Of a stretch of DNA of 64,000 nucleotides, positions 35,485-47,571 are shown in pieces. The stretch's first letter is position 1. Every line of letters starts with the position of its first letter. The position numbers and the translations under genes are program-made. A model generated the notes under the pieces. It was not told the origin of the DNA, did no database searches, and saw only the letters and a list, made by a program, of their open reading frames with translations. This stretch comes from Rhodamnia argentea (taxonomy: Eukaryota > Streptophyta > Magnoliopsida > Myrtales > Myrtaceae). The stretch lies in the NCBI RefSeq assembly GCF_020921035.1, contig NC_063156.1, positions 1,054,001 through 1,118,000 on the forward strand, read 5' to 3'.

Positions 35485-38400
35485 AACTAAATCAAGGGAT
35501 TAGATAATCCATCTCTTTGAATTGAAGACAATAGGTCAATATGTTGGGAACTTTTATTTTGTATTGTTTTGGCAGTGTTGGTACTTTCCAATTATTTGTG
35601 ATTGTACATTTGGCTTAAAAAGGAAAGAAGCAGTAGTTGTTGGATCAGTTTGAATCTCGAGCAGCCATATTTACTTCTTTCAGTGAAAACTCAAGGGCTA
35701 ATTACACAAATGATTTCTGAATTTCGATCTACTGTGCAATATCGTCTCTCAACTTCTAATTTATTCAATATGATTTATGGTTAAACGTTTAACTTAGTCC
35801 CTAAACTATATGGAACTATTCAATATTATATTTTCATCAATTCAAGTTATGGAAATTTGATGATTTAGTTTTCAATCCAATAAATTTGAATGGTGGAAAG
35901 AAAAAACGTTCATCCAGATTATTCATGTAAGATATTCAACTCAACTAGGATATAATAATAGACATCATTAGATTAAAAACATGAATATTCATCGTATCAA
36001 ATTGAATAAATCAAACAAATTACTGAGGCTAATTACATTGGTTCATCATCAGAAGTCGTTACATTGTATATACTTACTGTACTAAAGTCAGTCTTACTAA
36101 TCAATATTTAGATAGATAAATATGTTAACATTCAACTGTCCAAATTATTAGGAGTGAGCATGGTTTCAAGGCATAACCCAGAATCGAAAAATCAAACCGG
36201 TGGAAACATGATATGTTCCAGGTTTAAAGAGGTGGAACTTGGAACTTAGAATAAGTTTTTATGTTTTTCTTATTTTATGTCTTTGCGCGATTCTGTGATA
36301 TTTCACAGCGGTGGGTTATCGGTGTGGAATTTGGAACCATTAGTTTGAGCTTCAATTTCCAGCGATATTCATGACTGAGATTTTTATTCTTTTAATGTTT
36401 CATATTCTTCATCTGTTTAAATATGAATTACGGTTAGTGAATTGTAACAACAAATGATGGTCATTAGAAATGATAATTCACTGTAATCGTTCAATTAAGA
36501 ATGTAGGTAGAACCTAAGTAGACTTTATAACCTGTGACCGCATATGTTCTAGGTTTTAGGTTTTAAAAAATAAGTAACTGCTTCCAACACCTAGCACGTG
36601 TTTCCATCAATTCGTTAAGTAGAAACGAGCTAAATATCTATTAGATTGTTGCGAAAACTTTTTGGTGCAATACTTGACTTGATTCTGTGTAATATTTCAG
36701 GAACAATAACAAAGGAAAAATGAACTTACTTCAAAAGAGGATGATCTATGCAATAGGCACGAGTTTCCAGCAATTCGTCAAGTAGAAATGAACTTAAGAA
36801 TGCATAATTGCCTAAGAACCTATTAGATAGCTGCAAAAAATTGTTGGTGTGATACTTGGTTTGATTCTGCATAATATTTCAGGAACAATTTCAAATTAAT
36901 CATAATTTTGAATTTTCTACTTTTGGTTATGGTGTACATACAATGTGGTCGAACTCAAGTTAATTGCTCAATACAAAGGTGAAAGAAACTTATTTGTAAT
37001 CCGAAAGGCACAAGGCATAGACGTTCAATTATCAAGAAAATTAAGGAAAAAAAGTCCTAAATTTATTGTATGACAACTAATTCAGTTTTAAACATTTTAA
37101 TTTGGACAATTTATTTCCAAATCTTTTGACGATTTTTCAATATAGTTTTTCTAGTAAATTATGACTGGAAATCACCGACGTAAACACCGGTTGTCTTACA
37201 TGATACTATCATTAGCTGAAATAGAACATACTTTTCTAAATAGAACATACTTTTCCGAAGCACAAGAGGTTGAAAACTAAGTACAAAATCGAAGATTTCC
37301 GAGTGAGATGGAAGAGCATAAGAGTAAAAGCAATTGAAGAAGGTCAACCCTAATTGCTCTAGTTCCTACCCAAATTTTAGATCCAAGAAGATGTTTGGAC
37401 TGATGTGGAAATTCATCTCCAAAATACATCTTCTTGGATCTGAAATTTGGAGAAAAATTAGAGCAAATGACGTGGAAATGTCACAACATTAAGGGTGATT
37501 TTGGATGCAGTGTTAACGTAGGCAAATATGTGACTAAAGTAAAAGTTTGTGGCCTTTTACTAAACTAAAAAATTTTACGGTAGAATTGGGATTGTACCTA
37601 AAATTAGTGGTACAAAAAAAAAGTTTAGGGTAGAATTGGGATTGAACCAAAAGTTAAGGGTTTTGTATGAGACAAAAATAAAATTATGATAGAATTGGGA
37701 CTGAACCTAAAGTTGATGTTTGTTTAGGATATGAGACTTTCAAATGAACATAAGCATGTCATTCTATTACACCTATCAAATTAACTATAATTTAGAACTT
37801 GCATCTTCTGGTTATGGTGCACGATTTGGTCCGACTCAATTTATTACTCAAAATACTAAGGAAGGAGCAAATTTCTTACAACCCAAGGAGCACGAGCGTA
37901 GAGGCTTAATTATCTGAAGAGAAAGCGATTAGTTGCATTACTTTTCTTGATGTGCAAATTATTTAAGATAGAGTGAATTCATAAATTAACAAGTTCACAA
38001 TCAACCTGCCACGAAATTAGTAGTGGGTAAAGAGAGAAGGCCTCTAGTTAAATGCACATAAGTGTAATTATGACATACAATAAATCCAGATTTGTACTCT
38101 AGATTTGTTACCAATCTTGCTCTTTTCCTCATTTCAGGGTCAACTCTTTCTTCATGCCCATGCATGGCTGCATGCTTGCCATGTGGCAGCCGCAAATTAG
38201 TCCAGGCCTCAGACTTTCAATGCACATGAACCTTTTTTTCTCTTTCTAGCTTTCTTTTTTTTTTTCCGGATATTATTAAAGAGTGTCTCCAGACATAATG
38301 AATAATCAAACAAGAGAAATTTTGAAATTTTCGATCGAAGTTTCTTTCTAAAATAGCCGTAAGAGCACTTGTTAAGTAATCAATTAATTAAATTCTACAA

Positions 38401-39736
38401 TTTGTATGCACTGCTTGTTACACTGTGTGCCATTTTAATTAATTTTGAAGAGTGGGTATTTTGCACTCTCTCTTATTGATTTTCGCATAGCATTCTTGCT
38501 ATTATGGTCAAAGACCCCGGTTATCAATTTGCACTCTCTTATACTTGTTTCTCTAACTTTCGTAATTAGTAATTAGAATTAGAGAGTTAGAGTCAGAATA
38601 GGATTAATATCGTAGCATTAAGGAGTTTTACTTGTATGAGAAAACTCATATGAAAATCTCTTGGTTTTTAATTAGGTCGACACTAATGCTAAAGAGTTGT
38701 TTTATTTAATGAAAGTGCATGTAATTAACATATGTCTCAGGTCATGTGAAATTTCAGTGACTACAATTATCATTTTGTATGTCTCGTGCAAGCAATGAAA
38801 TAATGAGAACTCTTTTCGTCCAAAACAATGGGCTGAATAAAATTTCACACTTCGTTTATTAAAAGCATTAAGCCTATGAAACTAATAGTGATGAGTGGTT
38901 TTCTTTTAGAACTTTTGCATAGGTCGAAGTATTGCTTAAATGGAATGTGCTAGATATTCGTCAAATTTGACAAACATCAATAGTGGATAAATAAATGTTG
39001 TATCTTAGACATAACATGAGTACACGTTGCATTCCATATATAAGTCAGGTATTACATGAAATTTACGGAACGTGAATGTAACGTAATGAAGTAAGTTCGG
39101 GGAACCAAAAGTACTATAATGTGAGTTATAAATAGAATAAACAAAAGAGGGGTCCCAAAATTCGAAAAGCTTTATAATAAAATTTACTATAATGTCTAAA
39201 AAGTTAATTACTTCACGAAACTTAACCCGCCGAAATCGGGATCCTGTATATCGAGCATTTCTTCACAATTACCATGTTACGGGAGCCGTTATAAAGATTT
39301 GCAATCCCCAAAAAGTTCCCAGTTTGCTAATAAATCTATGCATAAAAAGATATATCCATCACCTTAGCCTTAAATTGGAATGATCTCAACTATTTCGGTA
39401 ACCCGTATCCGCCGACAATTACATCACGCCGCGTTTATTTAAAAATATGTTGTTCATAGGTGATGAAATTATAACATGGTAGTAGACACTTAGGAAGGAG
39501 AATCAAATTGAAACATTTCTGCCTCATGAAGAATTCCACGTAAAGAACTTCTTAAGCTTGTTAGCGTTAAATGCGCATTATATCGTGGATTTGTTTACAT
39601 AACTAGCCTTAGGATTATGACAAACATGCATGTGATTTTTCTTCTTGGTGAGTTCAATCCTTTTTTATCTGGGATCAACCTTCTTTCGTTTGCCATTAAA
39701 AAAAAAAAAAAGAGCCTTGAAGAAATTCCATTGACA

Positions 39737-39738
<2 letters not shown>
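35485..39738. other. Gene-free region of about 4.2 kb, including two repeat remnants
   Basis: No supported gene on either strand. At about 35693-35880 a piece resembles the arm of the 24349 MITE (phrases such as AATATGATTTATGG and GTCCCTAAACTATATGGAA). At 37046-37210 a left arm of the Mutator-like inverted-repeat family begins AAAAAAAGTCCTAAATTTAT and has no partner. The stretch 36580-36900 contains two similar tracts (GTTTCCATCAATTCGT / GTTTCCAGCAATTCGT) about 170 bases apart. Confidence 0.55.

Positions 39739-39796
<58 letters not shown>
39739..39796 (+). repeat. (TC)29 microsatellite upstream of the response regulator
   Basis: A 58-base perfect TC tract about 236 bases before the response-regulator ATG, in its promoter or 5' UTR. 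The Arg/Glu and Leu/Ser repeat frames on both strands are artefacts of this tract. Confidence 0.95.
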
Positions 39797-39799
<3 letters not shown>

Positions 39800-40032
39800 G
39801 GACGATAAGGGGTGTCCTAACCTTTGATTAGACCAATCCCCACCAATACGTACACAAAATACACACAGCGTCGTTGAATCAGGCAACCTAAAAGAAGTCT
39901 ATCGTGACAAATGTATCGCCTTCCTGCACTACTCTCCATATAAAAGAGCCATTTTACATTTCTCTATACCCTTGTGCAGCTGGTTTTTCAGGTTACTGGC
40001 TTGAGGCAGATACAGGAGACCAATCCACAAAG

Positions 40033-43000
40033 ATGCAAAGCCCACTCATGAATTTTAGCATTTTGGTCGTCGATGATTGCTCTACTTCACTTTCCATTGT
40101 TGCTGCGATTCTTGGAGCTTGGAGCTATCAAGGTAAAATGGCTTGCAAACCTTGCTTTTTAGTCATGTATGTAGAGATCGTGTCGTATGTTGTTTGATTT
40201 CAAATGGGTGACTCGTGATCTAGCTACCTGTACCTCCTTCGTTTCAACTGAAGCAAGAGAAACGATTTCCATTTTCGTTTGACTAAGCAAGATCTCTCCT
40301 TTTTTTTTTTTTTTTGTTTTGGGGGGGGGGGGGGGTGTTGCTGTTCCAGATATGGAAGAAAATCTACCATGCAAATTTAGTGTTTTCAAACTTATGTATG
40401 TGTGAGAAATGACGAACATGTATCTTTATTTCCACACTTCAAACGATCTGACATCCTTGGAATTGGAATTTTTTTTTTTTTTTTGGTCTAGTTAATGGGT
40501 GTAGTAAAAATTTGATTTTGCTTACATCTAAAATTTTCTGAGTGTTTTAATTATTATCAAGCAAGCTTTGATTTTTATCTCTAAAATTAACTAAAAATGC
40601 AAGAATTTTAGATCCTTGATCAAGATGCCCATTTTTCATATTTTCAAGTTTGATCTAGTTGAATGAATCTGTCAATTGAAGTTTTCACGTGGTCTGCATC
40701 AACATTTGCGGTAAAGAAAATCACCCCTTCAAGATATTATCGCAAAGCCAAATGTTTAGAATTATCATGCATGTTCTTTATGCATTATTTGCTTATATCT
40801 ATCTCTACAAGCAAATACAAAGCATTGGAACTTTAGATCCTTAATCAAGATAATAAATTTTCGTACTTTTAAATTGATCTAGCTAAATGAAATACATTAA
40901 TCGAAGCTTTCATGAGGTCTGCTTGAATGTGGAAGTCACAAAAAATTATTGTTTTTTAAAGATCACTAAAATAGATATTTACCTTTCTCAACGAGAACAC
41001 TAGGCTGTGAATCATATGATCCTCACATACAAGCCCGTAGAAAATGGTTCATTTAAAGGGGCAGAAAAAGGGTTCAACCTCGGGGAAATTGTTTTTCTAA
41101 GAATTGATATATCTAATAATGGCTTTGCAATGATATGGATTTCAGTTGTGACCGCAAAACACCCCCTCTATGCTTTATCCATTCTTCGAGCAAGAAAGTG
41201 TTCTTTTGACCTTGTCATGACTGATTATCACATGCCCGACATGAATGGTCTCGAGCTACAAAGGCATGTCCGAGAAGAATTTGATCTGCCGGTGATCGGT
41301 GAGTCCAAAACTTGCAAACTCCAGTCAATTTGATTTGTATAGTTTATAAACTTCCAGCTCCATATTTGTTTTAAATGTATTTGAGTGAACTTTAAGTATT
41401 GTCCATTTGATTCATCTTCTTCATACAGTCATGTCGGGGGATGATCGACAATCGGTGATATTAAAGAGTTTAGAGGCAGGAGCCTCCCTCTATATTGTGA
41501 AACCGGTGAGGCCGGATGATCTGAAAAATATTTGGCAATATTGTATTGCAAGAAAAAAGGGAAAAGCAGTTGTCATTGAGGAAGGAGCTGCAAGTGCCTC
41601 AATTGGTGCATCACTATATCAGAGAATTATACATGAAGGTTTTAATATTCCTGCCCAACCCTTGACTTTGGAAAAGGAAGGCAGTACACAAGATCCAAAT
41701 GGGAAGAAAAGGAGCAGGGACGACGACGAAAATGATGGAGGAATTGATTACTCAATGACCCCTCCAAGAAAATCAAAGGTGGTTTGGACAACTGGGCTTC
41801 ACGATCTATTTTTGCATGCTATCAACTACATAGGACTGGACAGTAAGAAAACCTCCGACCTTGCCTTGCCCCATTTGAGAGCTGCCGATATACGTCTCAT
41901 GAGTATGTATTAATCATTCTCTGAATATCATCTTCTGATATTGCAGAAGCTGTTCCCAAAAGGATTCTTGAGTTCATGAACATCCCTGGATTAACTAGAG
42001 AGAACATAGCCAGCCATTTGCAGGTTTGCATTGCTGTAACTGTTGCATTTTCTATAAATTTCTTTTCCTATGAGTAGATGTATCTTTCGAGGTCGATTGG
42101 AGCGCAAATTATGAATCACTTAGGCTGGTAGATACTGATAACTTTGCATGAATCTAATGAGATTCCAAGTATTGCAAGTGCTAGGGAATATTGTATCCGC
42201 AGCAGTTTAGGGTTTCAAGAATATATAGTTTTTTTTTTTTGTCATGAAGAATATATAGTTTGGGATGTGATGTTTATGCATTATTATCTAGTTGACATGA
42301 ACTAAAGTATGAACATGCTAGCTTCTTTATGTATTCAATGATCTTTATCTCTTTATTTTCCTAATTAAATAGTATGGATCCACTCACACTATTGAATGAT
42401 AATCTATTACTTCTGTTCTCAAATTGTTTGCTGACTCTTATGAACTTCGAAGACACACGTGCGTGTACTTATTTATGAGTGTGCATTCATGCATTAGTTG
42501 TCATCGCTGAAAAAATGACCGGGATGCACAGAGGATTGTTAAGGTCCATTTGCAATTGTCCCGAAAAGGAAAAATCAAACCAATCCACTACTGTTTGAAC
42601 ACTATTTGTCACATGTGTAGGAAGTAGAAACTCGTAACTCTAATGTTCATTAACTTCTTTCTTTCCTCATTTCTCAAGTATTCAAAATCTCCAATCTTGC
42701 TTTCAAGCATGTTGAGTTCTTCCACAGCTCGTCTTTTTATTTACTTTTTGTTGCTCCTTGTCATCCATGCAACAGAAGTAGGTACCCTCATAAATGTACA
42801 CATGCGCATCCATGTCTATTACGACTTCCTTCTGCGTAATCATCAACTATCCTATGAAAAGTTCACATTTACATCTATATCCCAGCTGCGTATTAATTTT
42901 TCTCAAGTTCAAGGTGGCTTCATCGTTTAAAAGAGTTCTCATGATGGCTTTGTTATCTTCAAAAACACGCAGAAGTATCGCATATTCTTGAAGAAAGTTG

Positions 43001-44989
43001 CAGTTGGAGATAATGGCACAGTCGCACCAGGAGCAAGAGCAAGGAACTCTTCCAGAGAAGCCCAAAGTTCAAGCTCAACATCGCACCATCGGCCTCGATG
43101 GTCGGCCAGGAACGATGTCCAACATCAAATGCCTCCTGATAGTTTTCCAAGGAGGCATCCCCAGCCGCCCCTTCCTGAAATAAGGCCCCGAGTGAGTACC
43201 CAGGCACTCAATGGCCACAACAGCAGTGCCACATCAGTACGATTTCCTCCTCAAGATGCCTCAGGTGTCGGCCTTTCCATCTTTAAGGATCCAATGTTTG
43301 GTAATTCCAGTGTCCACAACAACCCCTATCCAACCAATGCCTCGAGTTTGCAAGTGATTAGGCCCAACACTGGAGGTCTTTCCATACCGAAGGATCCAAT
43401 GTTCGCCAACTCCAGTGTCAATGTCAATCCTTATCGAACCTATGCCTCAACTTCGCAAGCGATCCTGCCCAACGCCAGAGGACCAAGGAACATACAAATT
43501 TCATCTTTCGGCCCTACAAATGTCATAACAGGCCTCGCAATTGCCCAGCAAGTGTACCCTCCACAGAATCATTCTTCAAGTTCAGGTGCTTTCATGCCTA
43601 GCTCGAGCAACATTGCTCATTACCCTTCTGTCAATTCAAACCCCACCAATACCAACTTCTGTGGTACTCAGATGACTGGAGGTGGTGGAAATACGCTTGA
43701 TGGTAATAAGGGGTTCATGAGTCCCATTGGCTATGATAATTTTGGGACTTCCTCATCAAATTTTGGGGAAGGGAGCTCGTCAGGGCCTTACATTGTTCAA
43801 GAAGGGCAAGAGCCTCCCTTTGGATTTCACATAACTGAGCCATTGCCACCACTTGTTTCTCCTGCTGCTAATTGGCCTGAGAGTCCTCTCTTTCAACCAG
43901 CACCTACAACGCAACCACCTGTTGCAAGTATTCAGCCCAGAAATGCTCATGAACAAGATGTGATGGAAAATGCTCCCATAGTTGTGAATAGCCTTGATCA
44001 GCAACATTATGGAGATGGTGATCTGTTTGATCTCGTTTTCAAGCAATCGGCTAATAAGGTATGAGGAATCGTTTATTACCTACATATATTAATGTGAAAC
44101 ACTGATGGCGAATTTTTCTAGCAACTTGTTGACTTGGCATCCTAACAGGGTCAGGAAGGAGGACCCCATCAGGGAGTCATTAGTTCCTCTCCTGGTACAG
44201 GCATGAACAGTCCCAGCAAAGAAATTCAGCGAATTGAAAGTTCCGATTCATGTTATCAACTAGAGGATTTCGATCCCTGGATTGACGAGGACCTTGGCCA
44301 GGCATGTTTGAGCCCCATTTCTTCTTTGAAATTTACAGTCGTTCGTTAAAATTAAATTTCATGCAAGTGTGTAGGTTTCGACTGCTGAGTAATCACCTCG
44401 TTTTTATGTTTTCCCCGCTGCTATCTGACATGAAATCTAAATCGAAATAAAGAACGATTAGTTAGTGTTAGCTTCTTGCCTGTTTATGTTTATGACCATC
44501 ATCCTTGTTCTTCAAGTAATCATTACTCACTAAACCTTTTCCCCTTTTAAGGCTATTCAGCTCGGCAGCCACGACAGCGAGGCCCCACAAAACAGGCTAC
44601 CTATGCCCTCCAATGAATGCTCCAATCAGGTGAGCCAATCTTCATGAACACAGAGACATATGCATATGTCTTTATGTCTAAAATTGAATTTTCACCTCTC
44701 TTAATATGTGGTGTGTGCCTGTGGATACATGTTCAGCAACAAGAGAACAATGAGCACGGCGCCATGCCTCTCTCGGAGCCAACTACTTCATTCAATGATC
44801 TGTTTGCCGACGAGGAATCCTATCCTAATGTACAGCCTTTTTGTTCTACATATAAAATGAAAGCGCATACTGTTGAATTCGACATATTTCTCGAGCTTGT
44901 TCGTGATCTTAATATAAGGTCTTGGTTGGTTGCAGATATGGGGTGAGGACTTCGTGGACGCCTTGCTTACCGGTAGCCCCTTTCTGTGA
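40033..44989 (+). CDS. Type-B two-component response regulator (exons 40033-40132, 41146-41298, 41429-41842, 41947-42023, 42973-44058, 44149-44301, 44552-44629, 44737-44829, 44936-44989)
   Basis: Nine-exon gene of 735 residues. The receiver domain spans residues about 8-120 with the acidic pair in ILVVDD (Asp14, Asp15), phosphoacceptor Asp60 in [11 protein letters not shown], Ser87 in VMSGDD and Lys109 in IVKPV, so all phosphorelay residues are present. A basic linker (KKRSRDDDE) leads to a GARP/B-motif DNA-binding domain at residues about 199-256 ([42 protein letters not shown]). The rest is Asn/Ser/Pro/Gln-rich, typical of the activation region. Two tracts, [14 protein letters not shown] and [14 protein letters not shown], are an internal repeat about 40 residues apart. 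Family role: nuclear transcription factor of cytokinin or related His-to-Asp signalling. Exon 6 needs a GC donor (GCATGT) to stay in phase; the other introns are GT-AG. The last four small exons are less certain. Confidence 0.88.
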
Positions 44990-45596
44990 AAGAATGAAGA
45001 GCTTCAAATTCGGATCTACATTTGTAAATAAATAAAATGCATAATCATATGGACTTGCTCCTTTCCATTTCTGCTGTTTGAACTGAGACAACCCTCTTTC
45101 CATTTCTGTTGTTTGAATTTGAGACAGCCATGTTTATTTCTGACAACATCTGCGGCTTAGAATGGAACTGGTTTTGTAATTGAAGGTTAAGTACATGTTT
45201 GGTGTTGGATCCCCTTTTCGTTTCTGGCAAGAATGATCGATAGCAAGTGTATTTTGTGGCTCTGTGTGAGTGGACGAGCTCAGTTCGAATCCTGAACTCC
45301 ATTCTGATTATACTTTGCTACTAGACTCCGTTTGGTGCAGCTGCAGCCGTTACATTTCTGTGTTGGCAAGCCATTTTTTTTGTAGGTATTGTATTGTGGC
45401 TACGAAAAAGCTAATGCATATGGCAACAGTCGTGCTGCGATTGATTGCGATTGTGACCCATACATTATTTATAACCTTAGCTCTCTTTATTGGTCCGGTC
45501 AAAATACGATTTATTTTGAAATTAATTGAATGAACACATCGAATAAAAAGCGTATCCAACAAGAATCCGACTATTTTTTTTTGTTTTGTTAATATC
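44990..45596. other. Response-regulator 3' flank
   Basis: Likely 3' UTR followed by intergenic DNA. No gene is seen. Confidence 0.5.
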
Positions 45597-46095
45597 ATAA
45601 AAAACCCTCAAATCGAAACAGTTGTGATAAATTTACTCAAAATTATTTTTTTGTATGAAAAATCCCAAACTAGTACAGTTGTGACAAATTCACTCCAAAC
45701 TATTTTTTGACCAACAAAAATCCTAAATTGAGACACCTGTGACAGATTTAAACCTAAACTAATTTTTTTTTTACGGTAAAAAATCGCAACCCGGTATATC
45801 TGTGACAAATTTACCACCCGTTTAATTGGGTTAATACCATGCAAAATTTCAAACCGATACACATGTGACAAACAGAGGATAAAAATCTCAATTTGGTATA
45901 CCCATCAATTGTCATGTATCGTACAACTTAGCACTTTAACGTTTAGATTTGACAAAAACTAATGGATGGGTTAGATATACCAATTTAAGATAAAATTATC
46001 ATAAGTATATCGGTTTAGGGCTTTTGTAGTTAAAAATAATAATTTGAAATAAATTTATTACAGGTCTACCAATTTACGGTTTTCTGTGGTGTTAT
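45597..46095. repeat. Inverted-repeat element built of short tandem subrepeats
   Basis: Left half: about four tandem units of roughly 55-60 bases, each with a version of AAAAATCCCAAACTAGTACAGTTGTGACAAATT. Right half: inverted versions (for example ACCAATTTAAGATAAAATTATCATAAGTATATCGGTTTAGGG). The ends ATATCATAAAAAACCCTCAAA and, as complement, AACACCACAGAAAACCGTAAA are similar. It is non-coding. Confidence 0.55.
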
Positions 46096-46389
46096 CTTTT
46101 TTGTTTTATTTATTTTATTTTTATTTTTTGGTCGGAAGAACCCAACTAGTTTTTTTTTTTTTTTTTTTTGAACCCGACTAGTTTGTTGATGGGGGACCGT
46201 AACGGGTTTGGGGAGCAATAAAAAGTTAAATTGGGGTCCGACCTGCGATGACGTTAGCCGTGAAACCTACCCCACTTCTACCCGCAAGTACAGGGGTTAA
46301 ATTGCGAAATATTACGCGAAGAAGGGACTGATTTGCTAATAGAAGAAAATTCAGGGACTTCTCACTAGTATCTTACGTTATTCCCTCCC

Positions 46390-47571
46390 TGGCTTGTACT
46401 TACAGCGCAACGTTCCCTCCTGTTGTGAGACTGCTCGAGCATATCTTCTCCCCCAGGAGCTCTGTTAGGGTTTTTGGAGAGTTTCAGAGCTCGCGTTGGC
46501 CGCCTCCAGAAGGTAAAAGGTACGAAAATCCTCATGATCCCCTCTTTCATGCGCGTGATGTCGATTGTGCTGATACTGATTCGAGCTTCCAGCTTCGTGA
46601 CCCGACTCTCTAGAACTGCGATATTGCGGTTTCTGGTCAGCTACGCTGATTGAGGTTGATTAAAGCCATGATTGAGTTCGTCATACCTCGATCTCTTAGC
46701 TTCGGATCGGATAGGTCTAGATCTGCTCGGTAATTTGTCCGATCTGGTGTTAGGTCAAAGGAATGGAATTTCCATGATGTTTTAGCGTGTGCGTAGCTTG
46801 ACCGAGCACGTGCTAGTCCCTAATTGGTCATGGTGGGTGTACTGGATGGATTCGATGCTCGGTTGATGTAAGATGTGTGCCTGGGTTGACCTCTAAGGCG
46901 ATATTAAATATAGAGATTCATACTTGAATGGGATTGGAATCCGGTGTATTAGATTGTTGATGTGGTGATATCGGTCTATCTTTAGGATTTAGGGGAAGCT
47001 GATCCCATATTAGCTTTTGGAAACACATATCTTGCAATTTGCATCCAGGTTCCTTTTAATTTTCAATTGGTCACCCAAGTATGTTTCTGCCGATTGACTA
47101 CATTATTCAATACAATTCTCATGAGCTTGATTATCTCTTCATGTTTTGCTTCCTTTGTTTAGACACGGGTTTTCTCAATTAAAAAAATTGCCTTTTTCAT
47201 TGTTTTCCTCTCCATAGTTGATCTTCAGAAGTTCATTTGAAACTTGGTGCACCTGCCCTGTTCAATAAGTTTTTCCAGGTTTTGCGGATAGATCGAGGAA
47301 AGACATCATTTTTCCTTCTTTCCTCTCCTAGGCATAAGACTTTTTGAATATAATAGCTCACCAGCATTAGGAAATTGCTTCTGGGCATATAATACAAAAG
47401 TCGTTCAAGCTATGATGCTCAACAACTGTTGTCTTCTGATAGTTACACGAGGTTACTGCTTATTGTTCATGCGAGTGTACTTTTATTCTTTTTTATGAGC
47501 TTACCGATTTTTTTGTCTTCCCCTTTCTTGGAGGAATTGCAGAGCTGTGCGAAAAGTTGCTCCTCCGAAAA
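46390..47571 (+). other. Probable 5' UTR exon and leader intron of the SR-protein gene
   Basis: A pyrimidine-rich stretch ending AGAAG followed by GTAAAAG at about 46512 looks like a non-coding first exon and donor. The acceptor TTGCAG at 47537-47542 starts the exon that carries the ATG at 47572. Plant SR genes commonly have a leader intron; the transcription start is not determined. Confidence 0.5.

Noticed and set aside
39595-39886. Frames rich in Arg-Glu or Leu-Ser on both strands
   Set aside because: They are translations of the 58-base TC microsatellite.
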